The notes under the pieces are model-generated. The model worked only from the letters and a program-made list of their open reading frames with translations, was not told where the DNA came from and made no database searches. A stretch of 6,738 nt of DNA from an uncultured Pyrinomonas sp. (GTDB lineage Bacteria; Acidobacteriota; Blastocatellia; Pyrinomonadales; Pyrinomonadaceae). Location: NCBI GenBank assembly GCA_937135995.1, contig CAKZOF010000025.1:1-6738 (forward strand), written 5' to 3'. Position numbers and translations under genes: made by a program. Below, in pieces: positions 1 through 5,972 of the stretch. Numbering within the stretch: the first letter of the stretch is position 1; the number at the start of each line of letters is the position of its first letter.

Positions 1-10
1 CCTTGCAGGC

Positions 11-40
11 TTGACATCCAGGGGCGGCAAATCGTAACAA
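11..40 (+). promoter_or_regulatory. Possible sigma-70-type promoter for trmL
   Basis: TTGACA at 11-16 matches the consensus -35 box at all six positions. The best -10 candidate is TAACAA at 35-40 (18-bp spacer, 3 of 6 matches), which is weak. If used, transcription would begin near 46-48 and leave only about 20 nt of leader before the trmL ATG at 69. The candidate overlaps the hairpin at 22-53. A chance -35 match is quite possible. Confidence 0.3.
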
Positions 41-60
41 CGTTTTGCCGCCCTATTTTT
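22..60 (+). terminator. Intrinsic terminator or attenuator hairpin
   Basis: GGGCGGCAAA at 22-31 pairs perfectly with TTTGCCGCCC at 44-53. The 12-nt apical part can pair further as CGT (33-35) with ACG (40-42) around an AACA tetraloop. The GC-rich stem is followed by TATTTTTCT (54-62), the classic shape of a Rho-independent terminator on the plus strand. It most likely ends the transcript of a gene left of the window. It finishes only 8 nt before the trmL start, so it could also act as an attenuator of trmL. Confidence 0.72.
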
Positions 61-68
61 CTGGACGC

Positions 69-533
69 ATGATCCACGTCGCGCTCGTCGAACCCGAGAT
101 TCCGCCCAACACGGGCAACATCGCGCGTCTGTGCGCCGCGACGCGCACGCCGTTGCACATCGTCGGCCCCATCGGCTTTCGGCTGGACGATCGCGCCGTG
201 CGACGGGCCGGGTTGGACTACTGGCCCGAAGTGACGCTCCATCGCCACCGCGATCTCGAATCGCTCTACGCCATGTTGCCCACAGCGCGCTTTCTCTATT
301 TTTCCACCAAAGCCGACCGCTCCTACACCGACTGGAGCTTCGGCGAGGACGACTGCTTGGTCTTCGGCAGCGAAACGCGCGGGCTGCCCGAGACGCTTCT
401 GCGCGCTAACTGGGATCGCTGCTTGCGCATTCCGATGCTCAACCCGCGCGTGCGCAGCTTGAACTTGGCGACGTCGGTCGCCATTGCGCTCTACGAAGCG
501 TTGCGTCAAACCGGCGCGCTGCGCGCAAGTTAA
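69..533 (+). CDS. trmL: tRNA (cytidine(34)-2'-O)-methyltransferase, TrmL family
   Basis: This is a SPOUT-fold methyltransferase of 154 residues, close to the E. coli TrmL length. The family uses S-adenosylmethionine to methylate the 2'-hydroxyl of the wobble nucleotide (C34, or cmnm5U34) in tRNA-Leu isoacceptors, in the cytoplasm. Visible family motifs are VEPEIPPNTGNIARLC at residues 7-22 (motif 1), FGSETRGLP at 99-107 (motif 2) and IPM followed by RSLNLATSVAIALYE at 121-143 (motif 3), which together form the SAM-binding trefoil knot. The ATG at 69 gives MIHVALVEPE, matching the usual family N-terminus. A TTG at 45 would add eight residues encoded partly by the terminator stem and is less likely. 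The Shine-Dalgarno is poor (CTGGA). The stop codon lies 108 bp before the peptidase gene on the same strand, so the two could be co-transcribed. Confidence 0.95.
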   Translation: MIHVALVEPEIPPNTGNIARLCAATRTPLHIVGPIGFRLDDRAVRRAGLDYWPEVTLHRHRDLESLYAMLPTARFLYFSTKADRSYTDWSFGEDDCLVFGSETRGLPETLLRANWDRCLRIPMLNPRVRSLNLATSVAIALYEALRQTGALRAS

Positions 534-641
534 TGGCGATCAAGCGGCGGACGGCGGAAGCGACTGGGCACCGATCACGAGAAGCGTCGGCGACCACAGC
601 GGCACGTAACCATCTTGCGAACCCTTGGTGGATGAGAAACA

Positions 642-2951
642 ATGAGAAGAACTGTTTCGATCTCGACCGTCGTCGTTTGTCTCTGCTTTTGGTCAGCGCT
701 CCGGGCGCAGACGCTCTCGGTGCGCGACATCATGGCCGAGCCTTCCATTGCCGGCATGCGCCCCGAAGGCGAGAAGATCTCTCCTGACGGCCGGTGGTGC
801 GCTTTTCTCTGGAGTGCGGTCGGACGCGAGCCGCGTGACCTCTATCTGGTGGCGACCGACGGCAAGACGCCACCTCGCTTGCTGGTGCGCGCCGCGGACG
901 TGTCGCCGCGCTCGACGCCGCGCGCCAGCGACGCGCAAGGCGAAGGCCAAACGCGCGAGCAACGCGAAGCAGCCGTGCAACACGACGGCACGCAGCAAAC
1001 GCGCGGGCAGCGTGCGGAGCGCGAACAGCAGACGCGCGACCCAGGCATCAGCGCCGTTGAATGGTCACCCGATAGCCAACGACTTCTCTTCTCTCGGAAC
1101 GGCGATCTCTACGTCGTCGCGATCGACGGCAGGGGGCCGCGCCGCTTGACGCAAACGAGCGCGCCCGAAGTGGGGGCGCGGTGGCTCGCCGACGGACGCC
1201 GCATCATCTATCAATCAAGCGGCAACATCTTCGTCCTCGGCGTGGACGAGCCTCAACTGCTCCAACTCACGCGCCTTGCGCCGCCACGCGGCGACGGGCC
1301 ACCGACGACAACGATCACCAACGTTGCCATCGCCGAAAACGGCGCGCGCATAGCCTACATCCTCGCCGACACCGCGCAGCAGCGCGCGCTGATCGTTCCC
1401 GACTACACGGGCGAATTCGTCACGGCGCCGGCCGTGCGGCGCGGCTGGACCGAACAACGCATCGAGATCGTCCCAACCGATGGGAGCGCCGAACGACCCA
1501 CGCTCGTCAAGCTCCCGCCTCCCGAAGGCAAATCTTACGTCCGCGGCCTGCGGTGGCTGAATGACGCCGCGGCGCTCGTCGTCGATCGCATCGACCGCGA
1601 CACGCACCGCCGCCAACTCTTCCTCGTGTCGGCGGCAGACGGCACGGCCAGACTGCTCGACGAAGAGACCGACGAAAAATGGATCGCGCCGCTATCGCGC
1701 ATCGTCGAACCTTCGCCGCGCGGCGATCAGTTGCTCTTCGCTTCCGAGCGAGATGGGTTCAACCATCTCTACCTTTTGCCCATCGCGAACGACGCTTCGG
1801 CGAAACCGCGGCAGTTGACGCGCGGCGCGTGGGAAGTGAGCTGGGCCGCATGGCTCGCCGATGGCGCGACGATCCTCTACTCTTCAACGGAAGACTCGAC
1901 CGCCGAGCGCCATTTCTATCTGCTCGACGTTCGCACCGGCGCGAAGAGTCGCCTTCCGACGCCCCGAGGGATGAACACCGACGCGCAACTGTCGAAAAAC
2001 GGAGAGCGGCTTCTCTTCGAGCATTCCGAGTGGAACGTGCCAAACGACCTCTACGCGCTTGAACCGTGCCGAGAGTGCGGTGACCGCAACCGTCCGGTGC
2101 GCTTGACCGACACCGTGCCCGCACGCTTTCGCCAGATCCGTTGGACCGAACCGCAATTCGTCGCCTTTCCGACCAAAGATGGCAAAACCGTCCACGCGCG
2201 TCTCTACTTGCCACAGCACTTCGACCGCGCGCGTCGTTATCCAGCGATCCTTTTCGTGCACGGCGCAGGCTATCTACAGAACGTCATCAACGGGTGGAAC
2301 AACTACTACCGCGAGGCGATGTTCCATCATCTGCTCGCCGAGCGCGGCTACCTCGTCTTCGACATAGATTATCGCGGCTCGGCCGGCTACGGGCGCGAGT
2401 GGCGCACGGACGTGTACGACTTTCTGGGCGGCCTCGATCTTCAGGACCATCTTGATGGGATAGACTTCCTTATTCGGAACTATAACGCCGAACCATCACG
2501 CATCGGCGTTTATGGCGGCAGCTACGGCGGCTTCATGGCCGAAATGCTCGCAATGCGCGCCCCGGAAAAGGTAGCATGTGCAGCGGCGCTGCGGCCCGTC
2601 GCCGACTGGAAGAACTATTACGCCTCGTCGCCTGTCTACACAACCGAGCGGCTTGGCTTCCCCGACAAGAACCCAGAAGCTTACCGCCGCAGTTCGCCCA
2701 TCACCTACGCCGAACAGTTGCGCCGCCCGTTGCTCATCCTGCACGGCATGTTGGACGACAACGTCCATTTTCAAGATTCGGTACAACTGGTCCAGAAACT
2801 GATCGATCTTGGCAAAACGCCGTATTTCGAGGTGATGTTCTATCCAAAGGAGAACCATTCTTTCACCCGGCCCGAAAGCTGGGCCGACGAATACGAACGC
2901 ATCCTCGCCTTCTTCGACAAGCACCTCGGCGAGCGACGCGAAGGGCGTTGA
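642..2951 (+). CDS. Secreted S9 family serine peptidase (prolyl oligopeptidase/DPP4-like)
   Basis: The 769-residue protein starts with a signal peptide: basic MRR, a hydrophobic stretch TVVVCLCFWSAL, and probable cleavage after LRA (residue 22). It should act outside the cytoplasm, cleaving peptides, often after proline in this family. Residues about 35-480 carry WD40/PD40-like propeller blades (for example EWSPDSQRLLF, LFASERDGFNHLYLLPI). The C-terminal alpha/beta-hydrolase domain (about 500-765) has HGAGY at 540-544 (oxyanion region), nucleophile Ser627 in GGSYGG, Asp705 in LDDNVHF and His739 in ENHSF. The 78- and 34-residue spacings resemble human DPP4 (S630, D708, H740). Residues 88-133 are an Arg/Gln/Glu-rich low-complexity insert. 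CRECG (Cys476, Cys479) is a CxxC pair between the domains. I see no clear DPP4-type Glu-Glu substrate anchor, so dipeptidyl-peptidase activity is not established. A weak GGATGAG ribosome-binding site (630-636) precedes the ATG. Confidence 0.93.
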   Translation: MRRTVSISTVVVCLCFWSALRAQTLSVRDIMAEPSIAGMRPEGEKISPDGRWCAFLWSAVGREPRDLYLVATDGKTPPRLLVRAADVSPRSTPRASDAQGEGQTREQREAAVQHDGTQQTRGQRAEREQQTRDPGISAVEWSPDSQRLLFSRNGDLYVVAIDGRGPRRLTQTSAPEVGARWLADGRRIIYQSSGNIFVLGVDEPQLLQLTRLAPPRGDGPPTTTITNVAIAENGARIAYILADTAQQRALIVPDYTGEFVTAPAVRRGWTEQRIEIVPTDGSAERPTLVKLPPPEGKSYVRGLRWLNDAAALVVDRIDRDTHRRQLFLVSAADGTARLLDEETDEKWIAPLSRIVEPSPRGDQLLFASERDGFNHLYLLPIANDASAKPRQLTRGAWEVSWAAWLADGATILYSSTEDSTAERHFYLLDVRTGAKSRLPTPRGMNTDAQLSKNGERLLFEHSEWNVPNDLYALEPCRECGDRNRPVRLTDTVPARFRQIRWTEPQFVAFPTKDGKTVHARLYLPQHFDRARRYPAILFVHGAGYLQNVINGWNNYYREAMFHHLLAERGYLVFDIDYRGSAGYGREWRTDVYDFLGGLDLQDHLDGIDFLIRNYNAEPSRIGVYGGSYGGFMAEMLAMRAPEKVACAAALRPVADWKNYYASSPVYTTERLGFPDKNPEAYRRSSPITYAEQLRRPLLILHGMLDDNVHFQDSVQLVQKLIDLGKTPYFEVMFYPKENHSFTRPESWADEYERILAFFDKHLGERREGR
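903..1040 (+). other. Low-complexity Arg/Gln/Glu-rich insert within the S9 peptidase
   Basis: Codons 88-133 of the peptidase encode a hydrophilic stretch rich in R, Q, E, A and T (fragments such as GEGQTREQREA and QRAEREQQTRD). It lacks the hydrophobic beta-strand pattern seen in the propeller on either side. It sits just after the first propeller strands (RDLYLVATDG) and before EWSPDSQRLLF, so it probably forms a long surface loop between two blades. The reading frame stays open through it. Confidence 0.7.
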
Positions 2952-3005
2952 CGGCAACTTCGGGCGCAGGACAGAAGCGTTTTTCGAGCCCATGCATCCC
3001 GAAGG

Positions 3006-3038
3006 GGGTTGTTGATAGACCAATCAGGAAACGGGAAG
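3006..3038 (+). repeat. 33-bp direct repeat, copy 1
   Basis: This copy begins GGGTTGTTGATAGACC and ends AATCAGGAAACGGGAAG. It is identical over all 33 bp to 3071-3103; identity stops abruptly on both sides (G versus T before, G versus A after). It lies in the convergent intergenic region and overlaps no gene. Inside, TGAT and ATCA form only a weak 4-bp inverted repeat around AGACCA. I do not recognise the sequence. Confidence 0.9.
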
Positions 3039-3070
3039 GGGGCAGAAAGGAGAGGAGGAATGGTAGGATT
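3039..3070. other. Unique 32-bp purine-rich segment between the direct repeats
   Basis: The segment separates the two 33-bp repeats. On the plus strand 27 of 32 bases are purines, including an unbroken 17-base purine run at 3044-3060. It shows no similarity to the sequence flanking the repeats on either outer side, so the arrangement is not a simple extended tandem duplication. It contains no gene. Confidence 0.75.
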
Positions 3071-3103
3071 GGGTTGTTGATAGACCAATCAGGAAACGGG
3101 AAG
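3071..3103 (+). repeat. 33-bp direct repeat, copy 2, overlapping the trehalase 3' end
   Basis: This copy is identical to 3006-3038, with a start-to-start distance of 65 bp. Bases 3089-3103 are also the last four codons (Leu-Pro-Val-Ser) and the TGA stop of the minus-strand trehalase gene, so the repeat supplies the protein's C-terminus. The 65-bp period is not a multiple of three. Confidence 0.9.
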
Positions 3104-4804
3104 ACCATCGAGTCGCAACACAAGCCTTCGCGCGCCGGGCGTAAGCTGAGCGTAGAGGTCCGTCCACACTGCGTTGGTCCAGCCGAAACCGATCTCGTTG
3201 GACGTGTACCCGAACTTCAAACCGGCGGCGACGTCCGACTTTCGGCGCACGACGTCGTACTTCTCGACGATGGTGCGGTGTTCGATGAACTCCCGAAGCA
3301 CGAGCGAGAGGAAATTGACGGCGATGCGCTCGGCTTCGCGACGGTAACCGTAGCGCTGCAACCCTTGGACGGCGATCAATTGCATGGGCGCCCACCCGAA
3401 AGGAGCATCCCACTGGCTGCCGCTCGCATTCGTGCTCGTCTGCAACCCGCCCCGGCGCTCGAACAGATAAAGGTTGGCGACGACACGTGCTGCTTGTCGC
3501 GGCGAGGCGATGCCGGCCCAAAGCGGAAAGAAGGTCGTCACGAACGGATAACGCCGGCGTCGCTTCTCGACGAAGTTGTAATCGTAATAGAGCCCATCCG
3601 CTTCGTCCCACATCAAACTGTTGATGCGCCGTCGTCGTTCGGCGGCGCGACGTAGCCAGACGGCGGCTTCGCGGTGCCGACCGAGTTCATTCATGATCTC
3701 TGCCGCGTCCACTTCCATCACGTAGAGCAAAGAGTTCAAACAGACCGGATGGTAGTTGATGATGTCGACGCTGAACGGGCCGAAGCGGTTTGACGGATCA
3801 AAGCCCGACTCGCGCATCGAACGGTCGCCTTTGTAGAAGAGGTCGGTCAACCGGTCGCTAGCGCGGTCGTAGTAAAGCGACACATCGTAGTCTTTCACGT
3901 CGTGAGTTCGATAATACTCGCGGACGCGATCGTAGTGCGTGCGCCCCTGGGCGTCGCGCTCACCGGAGACGACTTCAGGCGCCGGCCCGACGCCGAAGTC
4001 GTAGTAACGCGACAACCCTGTTTCCGCTACGAGATGCGGCCCCGTGGTCCAAAAAAGATAGTACTTCTCGATGGCCGGCACGCTCTTGGCCAACCACGCG
4101 CGATCGCGCGTGCGCCGATAAACGTCGAGTACCATGCGTGTCAGAAAAGGCGGCTGCGAGCGCGTAAGGTAATAGGTCCGATTCGCGTTGAGTACTTTGC
4201 CGTAATGCTCGACTTGATAGAGGAAGTTGTCGACCATTGATTTGGCAAGTTTCGTCTCACCATCGCGCAACAACCCGATCTCGATGAAGTAACTGTCCCA
4301 ACCGTACATCTCGTTGAAACGTCCGCCGGGGACGACGTAAGGATGAGGTAGATAGAGCAAGCCGTGCTCGCTGATGCGCGCCGGATCGTCCGGCAAAATC
4401 CGCAGTTCGATGCGCGCCAGATCCGAAGGCGACATCTCGGCGGCGAGTCGTTGTTCGATCGCCGCCCGGTTCTCGCGTGGCGAGATGTAAACCGGCCACC
4501 GGCCGCCGGACGGTTTGAACTTCGGATCGACGGCAGCTTGGGCGAGCTGCGCGTTGGAACGGCGCAGAACATGCCAACTCCGACGGATGTAGTCTCTGAT
4601 AGCCCGAAGCTCCCGCTCGTCGGCGCGCCGTTGCGCGATGCTGCCGTTTGAAAAGAGCATCGAGCAAGCCAGGGCGGCGCACAAAACGCCGAAGAGCCGC
4701 GGATAGCTTCGACCTCGCCAGCGACGCGCGCCCGTCTTTTGACCGTCACCTTGCTCGGACTTTGCGCAACTCGGCCGCAACGCTGCCCATCGAACCGGTT
4801 TCAT
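3089..4804 (-). CDS. treA: Exported alpha,alpha-trehalase, glycoside hydrolase family 37
   Basis: The 571-residue enzyme hydrolyses trehalose to two glucose molecules. Both GH37 signatures are present: PGGRFNEMYGWD at residues 159-170 and QWDAPFGWAP at 464-473. Asp336 in RESGFDPSNR aligns with the catalytic acid of E. coli TreA. VEKYD (Glu514) and GFGWTN (539-544) match the C-terminal active-site region that contains the catalytic base. The N-terminus has a long basic region (1-36), a hydrophobic core LFGVLCAALACSMLF (37-51) and a likely cleavage site after SIA (residue 57), so it is probably periplasmic or anchored. The start is fixed by GGAGG eight bases upstream; the frame stays open upstream to 5041, but that extension looks non-coding. 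Between GLSRYYD and ESGFD there are about 62 residues, longer than I recall for E. coli. The last four residues lie in a direct repeat. The gene is divergent from the sugar kinase and convergent with the peptidase. Confidence 0.95.
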   Translation of the reverse strand: MKPVRWAALRPSCAKSEQGDGQKTGARRWRGRSYPRLFGVLCAALACSMLFSNGSIAQRRADERELRAIRDYIRRSWHVLRRSNAQLAQAAVDPKFKPSGGRWPVYISPRENRAAIEQRLAAEMSPSDLARIELRILPDDPARISEHGLLYLPHPYVVPGGRFNEMYGWDSYFIEIGLLRDGETKLAKSMVDNFLYQVEHYGKVLNANRTYYLTRSQPPFLTRMVLDVYRRTRDRAWLAKSVPAIEKYYLFWTTGPHLVAETGLSRYYDFGVGPAPEVVSGERDAQGRTHYDRVREYYRTHDVKDYDVSLYYDRASDRLTDLFYKGDRSMRESGFDPSNRFGPFSVDIINYHPVCLNSLLYVMEVDAAEIMNELGRHREAAVWLRRAAERRRRINSLMWDEADGLYYDYNFVEKRRRRYPFVTTFFPLWAGIASPRQAARVVANLYLFERRGGLQTSTNASGSQWDAPFGWAPMQLIAVQGLQRYGYRREAERIAVNFLSLVLREFIEHRTIVEKYDVVRRKSDVAAGLKFGYTSNEIGFGWTNAVWTDLYAQLTPGARRLVLRLDGLPVS

Positions 4805-4812
4805 CTTCTTAT

Positions 4813-4817
4813 CCTCC
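4813..4817 (-). promoter_or_regulatory. Strong Shine-Dalgarno that decides the trehalase start
   Basis: The plus strand reads CCTCC, giving GGAGG on the minus strand, eight bases before the ATG at 4804-4802. This is the clearest ribosome-binding site in the window and supports a 571-residue trehalase over the longer open frame that begins at 5041. Confidence 0.85.
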
Positions 4818-4931
4818 GATCCGACAATCTTCCTTGCCGCAACACGAAAACAGCGTAAAATTAGCACCGCGCGCACGAGAAGGCTAGAACGGCTTCGCCA
4901 GCGAGAAAGCGTGGGGCCAGAGGCCAAAGGT

Positions 4932-5020
4932 TTGTGCGACCCACGCCACAAGAGCTCGTGTCTCGACCACCACGAGTTGAGATCGCCGAAACAATTGAGC
5001 AGTGGGTAACTCCCACGCTC
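4932..5020. other. Cluster of three consecutive stem-loops
   Basis: Hairpin 1: TTGTGCG (4932-4938) pairs with CG plus CACAA (4944-4951, one bulged C) around ACCCA. Hairpin 2: AGCTCGTG (4953-4960) pairs with CACGAGTT (4971-4978) with one G-T pair and a 10-nt loop. Hairpin 3: GAGC-A-GTGGG (4997-5006) pairs with CCCAC-GCTC (5012-5020) around TAACT with one bulged A, followed by TTTG. Together they could be a structured kinase leader, operators, or a weak attenuator; the sequence alone does not decide. Short stems like these arise by chance fairly often in GC-rich DNA. Confidence 0.4.
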
Positions 5021-5069
5021 TTTGTGAAGCGTGAGCGCCAAGCGGGTTCATCGAAACGTCATCGTCTTC

Positions 5070-5972
5070 ATGAGAAGGCTGTTCGTCGGATTAGGTGAAA
5101 TCCTCTGGGATCTGCTGCCGACGGGAAAGCGATTGGGCGGCGCGCCGGCCAATTTCGCCTATATCGCAGCGGCGTTGGGCGAAAGGGCCGCCGTTGCCAG
5201 CCGCATCGGACGCGACCGGCTTGGTTACGAGGCACTCCAAGCCATAGAAGCACACGGCCTAGAGAGCGCTTGGATGCAAACGGACGAACAGCATCCGACG
5301 GGCACGGCGCGCGTGCAACTCGACGCACACGGCGAGGCGCGCTTCGAGATCGCCGAAGATGCCGCGTGGGACCATCTTGCGTGGACTCGGCAGTGGCGCA
5401 CACTGGCACAAGAAACAAGCGCCGTCTGTTTCGGCACGTTGGCCCAGCGCCGCGCCCGGTCGCGGGCGACGATTCGAAGTTTTTTGCGCGCTGTGCGGCC
5501 GGAGGCGCTCAAAGTGCTCGACCTAAACTTACGCTCGCCCTTTTACTCGCGCGAAGTGATCGTCCACTCGCTCGCCCTCGCCGACGTCGTCAAAGTGAAC
5601 CGCGAAGAGTTACGCATCGTCGCCGAGATGCTCGATCTTGCGGGAGCGGATCAAGAGGAACTGGCGCGCTCGCTTCGGCAGAAGTTCGCGCTCCGCCTCG
5701 TCTGCCTAACGCTCGGCGCGCAAGGAAGTTTGCTCGTGGCGCAAGACGAAGTCGTGCATCACCGAGGCGTGCGCGCCAAGGTCGTTGACTCCGTGGGCGC
5801 TGGCGACGCGTTCACCGCCGTAACGACGGTGCTCTTGTTGCGCGGGCAGACGCTCGACCAGATCGGGCGCGCGGCCAATCGCTTCGCCGCGTGGGTCACG
5901 ACGCAACCCGGGGCCATGCCGCCGGTGACCAGAGACGTGTTGACACAGATCCTTCAATCCTCGGAGCCTTGA
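5070..5972 (+). CDS. PfkB-family carbohydrate kinase, fructokinase-like
   Basis: The 300-residue protein is a ribokinase/PfkB-fold sugar kinase that transfers the gamma-phosphate of ATP to a sugar hydroxyl in the cytoplasm. The start FVGLGEILWDLLPTG followed by GGAPANFAYIAAALG (residues 23-37) matches the sugar-binding N-terminus of bacterial fructokinases. DLNLR (151-155) is a conserved core motif, VKVNREE (174-180) matches the typical K-x-N-x-x-E region, and VDSVGAGDAF (239-248) is PfkB signature 2 with catalytic base Asp246. Length is normal. Fructose is the most likely substrate by family resemblance, but related kinases act on other ketoses or nucleosides. The ATG at 5070 places the first strand at the expected position; a GTG at 5031 in the same frame would add 13 residues, and neither has a clear ribosome-binding site. 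Next to trehalase and a sugar importer ATPase, a sugar-utilisation role is plausible. Confidence 0.9.
   Translation: MRRLFVGLGEILWDLLPTGKRLGGAPANFAYIAAALGERAAVASRIGRDRLGYEALQAIEAHGLESAWMQTDEQHPTGTARVQLDAHGEARFEIAEDAAWDHLAWTRQWRTLAQETSAVCFGTLAQRRARSRATIRSFLRAVRPEALKVLDLNLRSPFYSREVIVHSLALADVVKVNREELRIVAEMLDLAGADQEELARSLRQKFALRLVCLTLGAQGSLLVAQDEVVHHRGVRAKVVDSVGAGDAFTAVTTVLLLRGQTLDQIGRAANRFAAWVTTQPGAMPPVTRDVLTQILQSSEP

Larger units (their letters stand above)
3006..3103 (-). terminator. Possible Rho-dependent termination region for trehalase
   Basis: Read on the minus strand, the RNA from the last trehalase codons through both repeats has about 40 C and only 9 G in 98 nt and little secondary structure. 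Such a C-over-G bubble immediately after a stop codon is the usual character of a Rho-utilisation (rut) region. No intrinsic terminator (stable hairpin plus U-run) is visible on this strand between 3088 and 2952. Sequence composition is the only support. Confidence 0.35.
4805..5069. promoter_or_regulatory. Divergent intergenic control region between trehalase and sugar kinase
   Basis: These 265 bp separate two genes transcribed away from each other, so both promoters should lie here. I see no convincing -35/-10 pair on either strand; on the minus strand TAATTT near 4857-4862 is at best a poor -10. The segment holds three consecutive inverted repeats at 4932-5020 (listed separately) and an 8-bp inverted pair, AGCGTGGG at 4908-4915 with CCCACGCT at 5012-5019. 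The minus-strand frame is open throughout, but its translation resembles no family I know. Confidence 0.5.

Noticed and set aside
615..643. A peptidase promoter TTGCGA with AACAAT, 17-bp spacing
   Set aside because: The -10 box would overlap the start codon, so transcription would begin inside the gene.
533..787. An 84-codon frame whose ATG overlaps the trmL stop (TAATG), as if translationally coupled
   Set aside because: It overlaps the first 146 bp of the peptidase, including its signal peptide, in another frame. It has no ribosome-binding site, and its product is arginine-rich shadow sequence without a recognisable family.
2939..2962. A hairpin over the peptidase stop codon (CGAA/TTCG plus GTTG/CAAC around ACGG) as an intrinsic terminator
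   Set aside because: The stem is interrupted by a four-base bulge, and the nearest T-run (2980-2984) is about 18 bases away, so it does not have terminator form.
3006..3103. Annotating the repeats as a CRISPR array
   Set aside because: There are only two repeats, one inside a coding sequence, no leader or cas genes, and a low-complexity spacer. It is kept as a repeat pair and a finding.
2576..3655. A 359-codon plus-strand frame across the peptidase end and antisense to the trehalase
   Set aside because: It overlaps two well-supported genes in other frames and has the Arg/Pro/Gly-rich composition of a GC-rich shadow frame with no domain.
4684..4720. A twin-arginine (Tat) signal in the trehalase N-terminus (ARRWRGRSYPRLF)
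   Set aside because: The arginine pair lacks the usual S/T-R-R-x-F-L-K context and sits too far from the hydrophobic core; a general secretory signal or membrane anchor fits better.
4805..5041. A 79-residue N-terminal extension of the trehalase
   Set aside because: It would need a TTG start and would bury the signal peptide. The GGAGG site eight bases before the ATG at 4804 clearly marks the start, and the extension reads like non-coding DNA.
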